Positions 16,921 through 26,409 of a stretch of 64,000 bases of DNA are shown piece after piece. Numbering within the stretch: position 1 is the first letter of the stretch; each line of letters opens with the position of its first letter. A program made the translations under genes and the position numbers. The DNA is taken from NCBI RefSeq assembly GCF_001689125.2, contig NZ_CP015405.2, positions 3,451,001 through 3,515,000 of the forward strand. Reading direction: 5' to 3'. Origin of the DNA: Blautia pseudococcoides. GTDB lineage: Bacteria > Bacillota > Clostridia > Lachnospirales > Lachnospiraceae. The notes under the pieces are model-generated. The model worked only from the letters and a program-made list of their open reading frames with translations, did not search any database and was not told the DNA's origin.

Positions 16921-19375
16921 ATCTCTTATTTATGCATATCAACCTGATTTCATGTGGTTCCAGAAGTGCAGAAAAATCAAGTCTTCCTGTATCCATGACC
17001 TGAAACCGCCCGTACTGATACCTGGGCACTGCCAGTCTCTCCAGATATTCCCTCTGACGCTCTGTGAACTCCTTGGGGGCTCCCAGGCTCATCCACAGAT
17101 CATAGCTGCTGCCGTATTCCCGGTTCACCACATAGCTTTCCATATCATAGCTGCCCTCCTCCAATTTCTGCAGATGGATCCGGAAACTGAGCCCACCCTC
17201 ATCGCGGAAACTGTAATACCTGTCAAAGGTCCTCTGTTCCTCCTCGGGGATCTGGGACGTGATCCGGGTCTGTCTGTCGTAGTGACAATAATGATACAGC
17301 AGAATCCTAATGCGGCGGCAGTCCCTGGAACGGGTAACCGTATAACCGCTCCCTGATTCCACTAAAATCTCCTCCAGCCCGTTCAGCATACTATAGGCCT
17401 GATAACCTGCCTTCGGAAGATTCTGATAGGTGATAAGGCCGTACCCTCCATGAAATACATTTGGGTTCGCAAAGAGCTTCTCAGAATAATCGGTAAGATA
17501 ATTAAAGCCCAGAGCCTTCACAGACCCGGCATTTTCCAGTACATTCTTGACAATAAATGCCGCCTTGAAGCAGGTGTCATTTCCCAAATCTCTCTGCCAT
17601 ATAGTGGAATTCCAACTGTTGAGCACAATTGGCAGCCCCGCCCCTCCATTTGCATCCAAAATCTTACGAACTGCTTTTATCTCTTTTGACAGGATATCCG
17701 GGTCTTTGCTGACCGGTATGGGCTCCCTGCTTACATTTCCCTCCTGCGAAGAGATCCTGATTTCTGTTTCCCTCTTATCAATCCCTCTGTAATCACTGTG
17801 AAAACACTGGAAACTGAACTCATCCGGCATACAGTCATGTTCCGCACAGTATTTTACAAAATGCTGCAGCGTGCTGTCACCCGGCTGTGTGACTGCCCCT
17901 GTATCCAGCCCAAAGGCGGAGATACAAGCCTCCGGCAGGATACGCCGGATCGCTCTGGCTGTATAGCAGTAATAATCCAGATATTCCTTTTCGGAAAACA
18001 CACCGTAAAAGGAATACACCGCGGGGGATGGGGAAAACCTCCATTCTTTGACCTCCAGAATCCCATACCGCTCTATCAGATGCCGCATGACCCCTTCTAT
18101 CAAAAACACCCATCGCTCCTGATAAGAAGGCAGATTAATACATGACGTTCCGAAAATGTTAGTGATATGGGACACCAGCTTTTTAGGTGTATAGCCAAGC
18201 TCGATCCATGGTTTTATGCCTATGGACCTCTCGAAGTCAAAAATCATATCAATATAAGTAAAGTTCAGATAAGGAGTCCCGTCCGGCTTCTCGTGATAGA
18301 CATCCATACTGTCATCCAGAATACCATGGGTGAACAGGTAGCAAAATCCAATCTCCTCCCTGGCCCTGCGAACCGCACTGCGCACCGGTTCCAGCATAAG
18401 GTCCCTGGCCCAGCCCACACTGGCGGCCTCTCTGTGGCAGAGAACACAGGGGGTATTCCCCTTTTTCACATCAATCTCCAGCTGCAGAGGCTCCTCGATC
18501 CGCTTATTCAGCGGCTGCAGCTCCCCTGCATACTGAATATGCCGAAACAGACTTATATAGGACACCCCGTCGGGGGATTCCTGCAGTTCCCCCTCTTTCA
18601 CCGCTTCTGATTTTTGTTTTCTGAAAACTCCCGGCGTACATCCATACTGCCGCTTGAAACCCTCGATCATTGTATTCGTATTGGAAAAACCGCAGGCCAA
18701 CGCCACATCTGTTATGGAGGCAGAGGACTGTAACAGCATATATGCAGCTTTGCTCAAACGCAGATTTCTCAGATAATCTGAAAAAGCCATACTTGTCAGT
18801 CTCTGAAATTCTCTGGATAAATGACTCTGGGAAAGATAAAAATGAGAGGCCAATTCCTGCAGTGACATCTCTTCCGCATAATGTTTTCCAATATAGAGCA
18901 GAACTTCTCTTATACGCTCTGTCCCTGCCCCGCCCCGTGTTCCTTTTTCTTCCTTCTTCTCAAACTGCTGCTTTAAGATTCCCAAAAGCCCCAACAGCTC
19001 GCTTAAGATATACAGGCGCCGTTCCCCCCGGCTCTGCCTGTGATCCCTGAAGATCAACGCCAGCTTGACCCGAAGAAGTCCAAACCACTCCTCCTGTTCC
19101 GGCTGCAGGTTGCTGATACACCGAATATTCCCAACCTGCGCCTGCAGCATAACTTCCAGGGAAATATAGGCTGACAACGTGTGGCTGCCTGCTTCCCGGT
19201 ACAGTTCGTGATGCTGGAAACTATTGAAAACCACAAGGGCTTCCGGTCCCATCACAAAATTCTCTCCTTCCGTCATCACAGCCACTCTGCCTGACAGAAC
19301 ATACAGGATTTCCACCTCTTCATGGAAATGGGGTGTACCTAAGTCACAGTCCAGCTCAAAACGAATCTCATCCAT
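16919..19375 (-). CDS. AraC-type regulator fused to a catalytically degenerate GH39-like domain
   Basis: 818 residues. Parts: cupin-like sensor (about 1-95; GTPHFHEEVEILYVLSG), AraC double helix-turn-helix (about 155-255; SLQELASHFYLSQSHLSREF, then ITDVALACGFSN), and a GH39 beta-xylosidase-like TIM barrel (about 300-800). In true GH39 enzymes the acid/base Glu lies in a WxFEVWNEP motif and the nucleophile in LTEWNS. Here the matching segments read EWRFSPSPAVY (444-454) and LNSWNST (585-591), so both catalytic glutamates are replaced. The barrel probably binds a xyloside or arabinoside as an inducer instead of cutting it. The neighbouring esterase and GPH transporter are plausible targets. Confidence 0.87.
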   Translation of the reverse strand: MDEIRFELDCDLGTPHFHEEVEILYVLSGRVAVMTEGENFVMGPEALVVFNSFQHHELYREAGSHTLSAYISLEVMLQAQVGNIRCISNLQPEQEEWFGLLRVKLALIFRDHRQSRGERRLYILSELLGLLGILKQQFEKKEEKGTRGGAGTERIREVLLYIGKHYAEEMSLQELASHFYLSQSHLSREFQRLTSMAFSDYLRNLRLSKAAYMLLQSSASITDVALACGFSNTNTMIEGFKRQYGCTPGVFRKQKSEAVKEGELQESPDGVSYISLFRHIQYAGELQPLNKRIEEPLQLEIDVKKGNTPCVLCHREAASVGWARDLMLEPVRSAVRRAREEIGFCYLFTHGILDDSMDVYHEKPDGTPYLNFTYIDMIFDFERSIGIKPWIELGYTPKKLVSHITNIFGTSCINLPSYQERWVFLIEGVMRHLIERYGILEVKEWRFSPSPAVYSFYGVFSEKEYLDYYCYTARAIRRILPEACISAFGLDTGAVTQPGDSTLQHFVKYCAEHDCMPDEFSFQCFHSDYRGIDKRETEIRISSQEGNVSREPIPVSKDPDILSKEIKAVRKILDANGGAGLPIVLNSWNSTIWQRDLGNDTCFKAAFIVKNVLENAGSVKALGFNYLTDYSEKLFANPNVFHGGYGLITYQNLPKAGYQAYSMLNGLEEILVESGSGYTVTRSRDCRRIRILLYHYCHYDRQTRITSQIPEEEQRTFDRYYSFRDEGGLSFRIHLQKLEEGSYDMESYVVNREYGSSYDLWMSLGAPKEFTERQREYLERLAVPRYQYGRFQVMDTGRLDFSALLEPHEIRLICINKR

Positions 19376-19442
19376 AGATGATCTCTCCCTTCATCCTGGC
19401 GGTTTAGTGGTATCAGCTAGTATTCCGTGCCTCAGCAGACCA

Positions 19443-20711
19443 TTATTTAAAGAATTTTTCAGCAGCCTGAATCAGATAGCGGGTATCCTTCACCCCTGCC
19501 GTCTCGTAAGGAGAGTGCATAGCAAGCTGCGGAAGACCGATATCCACAGCGTTTAATGCCACTTTTGTATTGGAAATGTTTCCAAGCGTGGAGCCTCCCA
19601 GAATATCGGAACGGTTTGTAAATGTCTGGAAAGGCACACCTGCCTCCCTGCATAAATCTTTGAAAATGGCTGCGGAAACACCGTCGGTACAGTATTTCTG
19701 GTTTGCGCTGTGTTTGATCACAATTCCCTGGTTCATATAAGGGCGGTTCACCGGGTCTGCCACTTCCTTGTGGTTTGGATGGACTGCATGGGCATTGTCC
19801 GCGGAGAGCATAAAGCTCTTTGCAAGCCCTCTCAGATACTCCTCATAAGACAGTCCCAGACACTCATTTACACGTACCAGTGTATCATAAAGGAATGTGG
19901 AAGCCGCGCCCTGCTTGGTTCCGCTTCCCACTTCCTCATTGTCCAACACACAGTGCACTGCCACATACTCTTTCTTATCTCCCTTTAAAAATCCCTGAAG
20001 AGAAGAGAAAGCACACTGCAGGTCATCCAGACGTGAGGAGGATACAAATTCTTCATTAGCTCCCCAGATACTTCCCTTTACACGGTTATACAGGAAAATA
20101 TCATGTCCTAAAATGTCTTCCTCCTTCACCCCCGCGTTCTCTGCGATCGTCCTCATAAAGGTATCTTTAGAAGAGATATCGCCGTACAGGGGAAGCATGT
20201 CCACCTGCGCATTATATTTATACCCGTCATTGACTTCCCGGTTCATATGGATAGCCAGATTGGGAATCATCAGAAGGTCCCTGTCCACATCCACAAGCTT
20301 TGTAACAAAAGCGTCTCCCTCTTTTACGATCACTCTGCCGGCTACGGAAAGGGGACGATCAAACCAGGGAGCGCAGAGCATACCGCCGTAGCGCTCCACA
20401 TTGAGCTTCACATACTTTTTATCCACTTCCATCTCCGGATTTTCCTTGATCTTGAAGGTGGGGGAGTCGCTGTGGCTGGCCATGATGCGATATCCCGCAA
20501 ATCCTGTCTCCGGGATGGTAAATGCCACGATGGAGGAGTCATTTCTGGTGACAAAGTATCTGCCTCCCTCTGTGATCTCCCATTTATCTTCCTCTTTCAG
20601 CTCCGCAAAACCGTCTGCCAAAAGAATTTCTTTCATATTTTTAACCGCGTGAAAACAACTTGGGCTTTTCTCAATAAAAGCCAGAAGCTGTTCTGCTGTT
20701 TCTCTGTACAT
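19443..20711 (-). CDS. apeB: M18-family aminopeptidase (aspartyl aminopeptidase type)
   Basis: 422 residues, cytosolic dinuclear-zinc aminopeptidase. Likely metal and catalytic residues are in MASHSDSPTF, SSRLDDLQCAF, VLDNEEVGSGT, SADNAHAVHPNH and the C-terminal AMHSPYETAGVKD. The length fits the family (about 420-480). It removes N-terminal acidic or other residues from peptides. It is transcribed in the same direction as the permease upstream but is separated from it by a terminator, so it is probably its own unit. Confidence 0.9.
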   Translation of the reverse strand: MYRETAEQLLAFIEKSPSCFHAVKNMKEILLADGFAELKEEDKWEITEGGRYFVTRNDSSIVAFTIPETGFAGYRIMASHSDSPTFKIKENPEMEVDKKYVKLNVERYGGMLCAPWFDRPLSVAGRVIVKEGDAFVTKLVDVDRDLLMIPNLAIHMNREVNDGYKYNAQVDMLPLYGDISSKDTFMRTIAENAGVKEEDILGHDIFLYNRVKGSIWGANEEFVSSSRLDDLQCAFSSLQGFLKGDKKEYVAVHCVLDNEEVGSGTKQGAASTFLYDTLVRVNECLGLSYEEYLRGLAKSFMLSADNAHAVHPNHKEVADPVNRPYMNQGIVIKHSANQKYCTDGVSAAIFKDLCREAGVPFQTFTNRSDILGGSTLGNISNTKVALNAVDIGLPQLAMHSPYETAGVKDTRYLIQAAEKFFK

Positions 20712-20802
20712 AAAATTTTCCTCCTTAAGTGCTGCCCGCTGATGGGGCTTATTATCTTCTATTGTACCTGTCCGGCCTCATTCTGCCAACAGGGATTTTA
20801 TA

Positions 20803-20840
20803 CAACAAACGCCCGGCTGCCGTTTGGCAGCCAGACGCTC
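20803..20840 (-). terminator. Terminator of the APC permease gene
   Basis: Minus-strand stem with core GGCTGCC-AAAC-GGCAGCC, extended by G-U pairs to about 14 bp, followed by GTTTGTTG. A second perfect stem GGTATGTG / CACATACC (20851-20870) lies just before it, without a U tract. Confidence 0.65.
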
Positions 20841-20881
20841 TTTCGGCAGTGGTATGTGTTGCCACATACCCCTGCGGTTAT

Positions 20882-22300
20882 TTATGCCTGCCCCTTTGCT
20901 TTGGAACGTTTTGCGATCTGGGGCATAATGAATCCCAGTCCGATCAGTACGAAGGGAGTCACAATGTTCAGCACAAACTGGAAGGTATCCTCAGAGTATA
21001 TACCCAGAATACACGCAAATGCGGTGAACAGGAAACACCATGCTCCCAAAATAACGCCTAAGGTCCTGTTCTTCACAAAACGGTACTGAGCCGGGAATCT
21101 CTCCCCTGCTTTTTTCAGGGCAATGTACGCCACAAACACCCACAGGTAACGCAGAGGCATACAAACCGAGTTCACCTTTACCAGCCAGCGCACCAGGGTA
21201 TCCACGCTTCCGATACCAATGGCCGGAACAATGATCAGAATGGACACAATGATCATGACCAGCTTGTGGCCGTTTGTATAGGTGCCGTGTTTATTCTGTT
21301 TGAACATGGACGCAGGAATGAAATTGTCATCCGCATTGTCAAGCAGCATACGGAGGGGCGCGTCGATGGAGATGATCATAACCGTAAACTGTCCGATCAG
21401 GTTACAGACCGCATATACCACCACAAAGAAGTTGCCCAGCCCGTAATACTCTCCCAGGGTCTGGAAGGCATAGTAGGCACCATTTGTCATAAGGTCTTCC
21501 GGAATGTTGTTGGAGTCAAACATCATACCCATGGCAACGGTTCCCAGCATAGCGCAGACGGCAACCATGACAGCCAGGGCGATCATACCCTTTGAGAAAT
21601 CCTTCGCAGGGTTCTTAGTCTTGTTAACATACGGAGAAATCTTCTCACATCCGCCCACGGCAAATACTAAAATGGACAGGTTCAGTAAAAACTTTGCATC
21701 AAAAGACGGCATGAAGGTCTTCACAGACCAATCTATATCCAGTACATTTGCATGAGTGATAGCCGGAGCTGCCAGCATCATGACCACAAACAACAGGGAC
21801 ATGATAAACATGGTGGAGCCTGCCAGTGTGGAAAGCTTTTTCAGCACATTGATCCCCTTGGATGCCACCCAGACGGCAAACAGGAACAATACCAGACATA
21901 AAACCTGCAGGACTCTTGTGTTCATGGAACTGATCCGGTTATCCCTGAAGATCGCCCAGCTTGCTGCAATAAAGGAAGCACTTGGCTTCTGGGAAATATA
22001 AGGCATGTGGACGATCCAGTATGTCCATCCGGCCATGTAAGCCATTCTGGGGCTTATCGTCTCCAGAATCCAGGAACTGACACCGCCGCCTGCATCCTTG
22101 AAGGCACTGCCCAGCTCGCCTACCATCAGTGCATATGGCACAAAATATATGGCAAATATGATCACCCAGGATATAATTGCCTTTAATCCGCCGTACTCTG
22201 AGAATCCATTGATCACATTTCCGAATCCCCAAACAGCGGAAAATGCCATAAACGCAAGGCTGTACCACAAGATTTTCTTTTCACTTTCTTGTTGTTTCAT
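20882..22300 (-). CDS. APC-superfamily amino acid permease
   Basis: 472 residues, about 12 membrane segments, beginning KKILWYSLAFMAFSAVWGFGN. The GFGN loop in helix 1 and the long GYGLGNFFVV-type helices resemble the glutamate/GABA-antiporter-like branch of the APC superfamily. It lies 95 nt downstream of the molybdenum hydroxylase genes without an obvious terminator between, so it may bring in the hydroxylase substrate or export a product. Substrate not readable from sequence. Confidence 0.82.
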   Translation of the reverse strand: MKQQESEKKILWYSLAFMAFSAVWGFGNVINGFSEYGGLKAIISWVIIFAIYFVPYALMVGELGSAFKDAGGGVSSWILETISPRMAYMAGWTYWIVHMPYISQKPSASFIAASWAIFRDNRISSMNTRVLQVLCLVLFLFAVWVASKGINVLKKLSTLAGSTMFIMSLLFVVMMLAAPAITHANVLDIDWSVKTFMPSFDAKFLLNLSILVFAVGGCEKISPYVNKTKNPAKDFSKGMIALAVMVAVCAMLGTVAMGMMFDSNNIPEDLMTNGAYYAFQTLGEYYGLGNFFVVVYAVCNLIGQFTVMIISIDAPLRMLLDNADDNFIPASMFKQNKHGTYTNGHKLVMIIVSILIIVPAIGIGSVDTLVRWLVKVNSVCMPLRYLWVFVAYIALKKAGERFPAQYRFVKNRTLGVILGAWCFLFTAFACILGIYSEDTFQFVLNIVTPFVLIGLGFIMPQIAKRSKAKGQA

Positions 22301-22395
22301 TTTCTACCTCTCCTTGATTTTTTCTCCCGGGTTTTATCAGTCTCTCCGGGAATCGCCAGCCTGTTCAAGGTACCAAAACAACTGTCTAAATATCG

Positions 22396-24705
22396 TCAAA
22401 ATCCGCCTTTTTTGCAATTATCAAAATCAATTCCTGCAATTCCCATGGCTACTTTTTCCGGTGTGATGGGCATCTCAGAAACCCTCACCCCTGTGGCGTT
22501 GCAGACTGCCGCCGCGATAGCCGGACAGGGGGTGTCAATCACGATCTCACCGATGGATTTAGCGCCGAAAGGATGGCTTCCTTCAAAGCTGCTCTCAAAA
22601 TCCACACGAATCTTACCCACATCGAGACGTGTGGGGATCTTATACTGCATCAGGGAGTTGTTCAGCATCTGTCCACGCTGGCTGTACTGGATATCCTCAA
22701 AAAGAGCCATACCGATCCCCTGGGCAATACCGCCCTCTGTCTGCACTCTGGCAAGGTGGGGATTGATGGGTGTCCCGCAGTCCACAACTGCCACATAATC
22801 AATCATTTCCACAGCTCCGGTCTCCCGGTCCACTTCCACTTCTGCCATGCCTACCATAAACGGCGGCGGGGAGATGGAGGAGGAGGCATTTTCCGTTACC
22901 TGAAGGGAATTATTGTTGCCGAAAGTCCCACGGATACCGATCTCTTCCAGACTGACCGCTGCACTTCCGTCTTTTCTGCACACTTTGCTGCCGTCAAATT
23001 CTGTGTCCTCCCTGGATGTCTCCAGCATTTCAGCGCCCAGGCTCCAGATACGCTCCCTGAGATTTTCACACGCCTTCACCACTGCTTTTCCCGCAAGATA
23101 TGTGGTAGCCGATGCGTATGAACCGGAATCATATGGGGATATATCGGTATCCACCCCAAACACTACAATATTGTCAAACTCTGTTCCAAGGGTATCTGCT
23201 GCCATCTGGGAGAGCACGGTATCACAGCCGGTCCCCATATCCGTAGCGCCCAGACTCAGGGTGTAGGATCCGTCCTCATTCAGCTTCACAGAGGCACCTC
23301 CCACATCCACACACGCGATGGAGGAGCCCTGCATAGCCATGGCAACGCCCACGCCGCGGACTTTACCGTTCTCCATCACCCTGCAGGGATATTTTTCATC
23401 CCATCCAAGCATCTCTTTAGCTCTTTTCATACAGCGGTCCAGGGCACAGCTTGTCACCTCTGTGCCGCCGTCGTATCCGATAAACCTGCCGCCCTCTTTT
23501 GTCATATTTTTCTCACGCAGCACAACCGGGTCCATATGCAGCTTTTCCGCCAGCTCGTTCACGGCTGACTCCACCGCAAAAATACCCTGTGTGGCTCCGT
23601 ATCCTCTGTAAGCTCCGGCTGACATCTGGTTCGTATAGACCACATCGTACACAAAACGGTATGCTTCAGTGTTCCGGTAAAGGGCAATGGATTTGTGCCC
23701 GGACAGTCCCACCGTTGTAGGGCCGTGCTCACCGAACGCACCTGTATTTGACAGCGTGTACACATCAATGGCCCGGATGGTGCCTTCCTTATCCGCACCG
23801 ATACGGACCTTTAATTCCATCTCATGGCGGGGTGAGGAACAGATTTGGGACTCATAGCGTGAAAAAATCATCTTTGCCGGCTTCCCTGTTTTCACGGTCA
23901 CGATGGCAGGATAGACCTCCGCCACCACTGTCTGCTTTGCACCGAAGCCGCCGCCAATACGTGGTTTGATGACACGGACTTTGGACGCTCCGATTCCCAG
24001 TGCACGTCCCAGGATCCTTCTCACATGAAAGGGCACCTGGGTGGAAGACACAATATTCAGCCTTCCGAAATGATCCATGTAAGTATAGCTGCGGAAGGTC
24101 TCCATCATTGCCTGCTGGTTGGCCTTTGTGTGATATGTCCGCTCCACCACACAGTCGCAGTCTGCCAGGATCTGCTCCACATCCCCGGTGCCCTCCTCCG
24201 CGTGGGCACATAGATTCCGTTTCTTGTCCGCCCCCACAGGAAAACGTGACTCCCAGTTGTCCTCTGGATGGATACAGACCCCATTGTCCTTTGCTTTATG
24301 AAAATCCAGGACAGGCTCCAGCACTTTGTATTTCACCTTGATCATTTTCAGCGCACGGTCCACGGCTTTTTCCGTCTCCCCCGCAACAATGGCAGCGGCG
24401 TCTCCCACAAAGCGCATTCTCTGGTCCAGGATCAGCCTGTCATAAGGGCTGAATTCCGGGTAAGTCTGCCCAGCCATGGTAAACCTGTCCCTGGGCACAT
24501 CCTCATATGTGAGAACACAGGCAATTCCCGGAACTCTCATAGCATTGTCAGTCTTAATTTCCTCTATCCACGCATGGGCATGGGGGCTTCGCAGCACCTT
24601 CACTATGAGACAGTCCTTGGGTGCCAGATCATCTGTATACACCGGCTGACCGGTAACAAGAGCCATAGCATCTTTTTTTCTCACCGGTTTGTTTACATAA
24701 CTCAT
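22396..24705 (-). CDS. xdhA: Molybdenum hydroxylase, large (molybdopterin-binding) subunit
   Basis: 769 residues of the xanthine-dehydrogenase large-subunit family. Seen: aldehyde oxidase/xanthine dehydrogenase a/b-hammerhead domain (about 15-125), the molybdopterin-contact loop GGGFGAKQ (about 252), the AYRGYGATQGIF motif and, near the C terminus, GAKSIGEI, whose Glu is the catalytic base of the family. It hydroxylates an N-heterocycle or aldehyde carbon. Whether the substrate is xanthine, another purine or a nicotinate-like ring is not decided by the sequence. Start overlaps the stop of the 2Fe-2S subunit gene by 4 nt. No cofactor-maturation gene (XdhC chaperone type) is in the window. Confidence 0.9.
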   Translation of the reverse strand: MSYVNKPVRKKDAMALVTGQPVYTDDLAPKDCLIVKVLRSPHAHAWIEEIKTDNAMRVPGIACVLTYEDVPRDRFTMAGQTYPEFSPYDRLILDQRMRFVGDAAAIVAGETEKAVDRALKMIKVKYKVLEPVLDFHKAKDNGVCIHPEDNWESRFPVGADKKRNLCAHAEEGTGDVEQILADCDCVVERTYHTKANQQAMMETFRSYTYMDHFGRLNIVSSTQVPFHVRRILGRALGIGASKVRVIKPRIGGGFGAKQTVVAEVYPAIVTVKTGKPAKMIFSRYESQICSSPRHEMELKVRIGADKEGTIRAIDVYTLSNTGAFGEHGPTTVGLSGHKSIALYRNTEAYRFVYDVVYTNQMSAGAYRGYGATQGIFAVESAVNELAEKLHMDPVVLREKNMTKEGGRFIGYDGGTEVTSCALDRCMKRAKEMLGWDEKYPCRVMENGKVRGVGVAMAMQGSSIACVDVGGASVKLNEDGSYTLSLGATDMGTGCDTVLSQMAADTLGTEFDNIVVFGVDTDISPYDSGSYASATTYLAGKAVVKACENLRERIWSLGAEMLETSREDTEFDGSKVCRKDGSAAVSLEEIGIRGTFGNNNSLQVTENASSSISPPPFMVGMAEVEVDRETGAVEMIDYVAVVDCGTPINPHLARVQTEGGIAQGIGMALFEDIQYSQRGQMLNNSLMQYKIPTRLDVGKIRVDFESSFEGSHPFGAKSIGEIVIDTPCPAIAAAVCNATGVRVSEMPITPEKVAMGIAGIDFDNCKKGGF

Positions 24706-25181
24706 CTGTCACAGCCTCCTTCCCTCTGTTCCTTCTTATATTTTAAAAATGCCAGGATACTTCTTGTCTGCCCCATAAACCCGGAACAGCGGCAGAGGTT
24801 GCCGGACAGGTACTCGGCAATCTCCTCTTCTGTGGGGTCCTGGATCTCCTCCAGCATAGCAAAGACATTCATAATAAACCCCGGATTGCAGAATCCGCAC
24901 TGCTCTGCCCCCTGGTCCGCCAAAAAGGAACCGAACTCCTCCGCTTCTTTCTGCATTCCCTCAAGGGTCATGATCTCACATCCGTCTGCGCGCACCGCCA
25001 GCATACTGCAGGACAGCACCGGCTTTTTATCCATCCATACCGTACACAAACCACAGTTGGCAGTCTCGCATCCCCGTTTCACACTATAACAGCCCTTCTC
25101 CCGCAGAAGGTCCAGAAGCAGCAGATCCGGCGCAGCCTCTGTCTGTACTTTTTTTCCGTTTAAAGTAAATTTAATTTCCAT
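24702..25181 (-). CDS. xdhC: Molybdenum hydroxylase, 2Fe-2S subunit
   Basis: 159 residues. Two [2Fe-2S] clusters: the plant-ferredoxin type CYSVKRGCETANCGLCTVWMD (residues about 31-50) and the C-terminal helical type CGFCNPGFIM...CRCSGF. It passes electrons from the molybdenum centre to FAD. Overlaps the large-subunit gene by 4 nt and the FAD-subunit gene by 11 nt, so the three are translated as a coupled unit. The name follows the E. coli xdhABC order; it is not the XdhC chaperone. Confidence 0.93.
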   Translation of the reverse strand: MEIKFTLNGKKVQTEAAPDLLLLDLLREKGCYSVKRGCETANCGLCTVWMDKKPVLSCSMLAVRADGCEIMTLEGMQKEAEEFGSFLADQGAEQCGFCNPGFIMNVFAMLEEIQDPTEEEIAEYLSGNLCRCSGFMGQTRSILAFLKYKKEQREGGCDR

Positions 25182-25989
25182 TTCCCATACCTCCTGCTGC
25201 CAGCAGCGCTCTCTTTGCCAGAACGCGGACCAGATGGGTCCTGTATTCCTTTGAAGCCCGCATATTGCTACCTGTGGTTATGGTTTTGGCCGCCTTCTCT
25301 GCCAGCAGCTCTGCCTGTCTGTTCCACTCCCTGGGACTCATGTTTCCATTGTTCACAGGGGTTTCTGCTGCCTCTTTCATAAGAACTGCCCTGCCTGGTC
25401 TTGCTCCGATGGAAAGCCGCATACCTTCCTCGTCGAGACATACCGCACAGGCCAGAACAGGGAAATCTGTGCTGGCATTCCTCTGGCTCAAATACACAGA
25501 ACTCTGTGCATGTTTCTTAACAATGATATTCACCAGAATATCCCTGTCCGCCTTCCTCTTTGTAAACTCTTCCATGGAGATCCTGCCGCCCCTGAACAGC
25601 TCCACATAAGAATCCAGCGCCAAAAACATAGTGAGCACATCCGAAAATCCAAATCTGCCATAAATGCTGCCGCCCACAGTTGCACAATTTCTAAACTGCA
25701 CACCCACAATGTGCCGCAGGCTCTCCCGCACTGCTCCGTCCGTATAAGTGTTTATCCCGGCATGTGTCTCCAGAGTCCGCAGGGAGGTCATACAGCCAAT
25801 CACAAATTCATCCTCTGTCTCTTTCACTGTGTCCAGTCCAAGTCCCGACAGATCAATGGCAGTCCCCACACTTCGGTTCATCATCTTCATCCAGACCATT
25901 CCCCCAAGCACGCGGGATGATTTTTTCCGGTTCAGCTCATAGGCTTCTTCCAGACTGTTCACCTTCACATACTCTTTAATCTTAAGCAT
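25171..25989 (-). CDS. xdhB: Molybdenum hydroxylase, FAD-binding subunit
   Basis: 272 residues of the FAD-binding (CO-dehydrogenase flavoprotein) family. FAD contacts are the RVLGGMVWM region and VQFRNCATVGGSIYGRFGFSDV, the family's pyrophosphate-binding motif. An in-frame ATG at 26029-26031 exists, but the ATG at 25987-25989 has AGAGG 9 nt upstream and starts MLKIKEYVKVNSLEEAYEL, the normal N terminus, so it is preferred. First gene of the operon xdhB-xdhC-xdhA-permease behind a structured leader. Confidence 0.9.
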   Translation of the reverse strand: MLKIKEYVKVNSLEEAYELNRKKSSRVLGGMVWMKMMNRSVGTAIDLSGLGLDTVKETEDEFVIGCMTSLRTLETHAGINTYTDGAVRESLRHIVGVQFRNCATVGGSIYGRFGFSDVLTMFLALDSYVELFRGGRISMEEFTKRKADRDILVNIIVKKHAQSSVYLSQRNASTDFPVLACAVCLDEEGMRLSIGARPGRAVLMKEAAETPVNNGNMSPREWNRQAELLAEKAAKTITTGSNMRASKEYRTHLVRVLAKRALLAAGGMGNGN

Positions 25990-26041
25990 AATCCATTCCT
26001 CTCCGTTTTTGGGCAGCCTGCATGGATTCATATGAATCGCT

Positions 26042-26068
26042 CAAAAAAACACTGCTGATGCAGTGCTC
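26042..26068 (-). terminator. Terminator inside the molybdenum hydroxylase leader (attenuator candidate)
   Basis: Minus-strand CACTGC-ATCA-GCAGTG followed by seven T, located about 55 nt before the xdhB start and about 95 nt after the predicted transcription start. A terminator placed before the first gene suggests premature termination under control. Confidence 0.7.
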
Positions 26069-26152
26069 CCAAAAGTCAACCTATCAATAGCCAAATTATA
26101 GAAAGCCTCTTTTCAGCCGTAACTGTTCATACAACCAAACGGTTACTTTGGA
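26067..26152 (-). promoter_or_regulatory. Structured leader RNA of the molybdenum hydroxylase operon (riboswitch candidate)
   Basis: On the minus strand TCCAAAGTAACC (26141-26152) can pair with GGTTGACTTTTGGGA (26067-26081), closing about 60 nt that contain further complementary segments (GTAAC...GTTAC, CCAAA...TTTGG). The 3' strand of this closing stem directly abuts the terminator hairpin at 26042-26068, an expression-platform-like layout. I see none of the conserved core bases of purine riboswitches and cannot match it to the Moco motif. Confidence 0.45.
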
Positions 26153-26166
26153 CCTTCTTTGAGGAA

Positions 26167-26196
26167 ATTATAACATAGGCTGTTTACGAGGTGCAA
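26167..26196 (-). promoter_or_regulatory. Promoter of the molybdenum hydroxylase operon
   Basis: Minus-strand TTGCAC (26191-26196), 18 nt, TATAAT (26167-26172). Predicted start near 26160, giving a leader of about 170 nt. Confidence 0.65.
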
Positions 26197-26277
26197 GCTG
26201 TTTTACCGCTCCCCTGCAAATTCCAGCATGACCGGCAGTGTTTCGCCACGCGCACAAATGGAAATCATGAAATACAG

Positions 26278-26306
26278 ATGACAAATTACTGCTTTTTCTT
26301 TATAAT
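26278..26306 (+). promoter_or_regulatory. Promoter of the first MATE gene
   Basis: ATGACA (26278-26283), 17 nt, TATAAT (26301-26306). The leader then holds a stem GGCAG..CGCAGA / TCTGCG..CTGCC (26331-26374) before the ribosome binding site, of unknown role. Confidence 0.65.
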
Positions 26307-26409
26307 GGAATCGTGATGTAAAAAATTACCGGCAGCCCGCAGAACTTCCACATAAGAATATCTGCGGTTCTGCCATCATAATAATAGAGACGAAAGGATA
26401 CTTAAAACC

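Noticed and set aside
26042..26196. Purine riboswitch before the molybdenum hydroxylase genes
   Set aside because: The conserved loop bases of the purine aptamer are not found; only an unclassified structured leader is reported.
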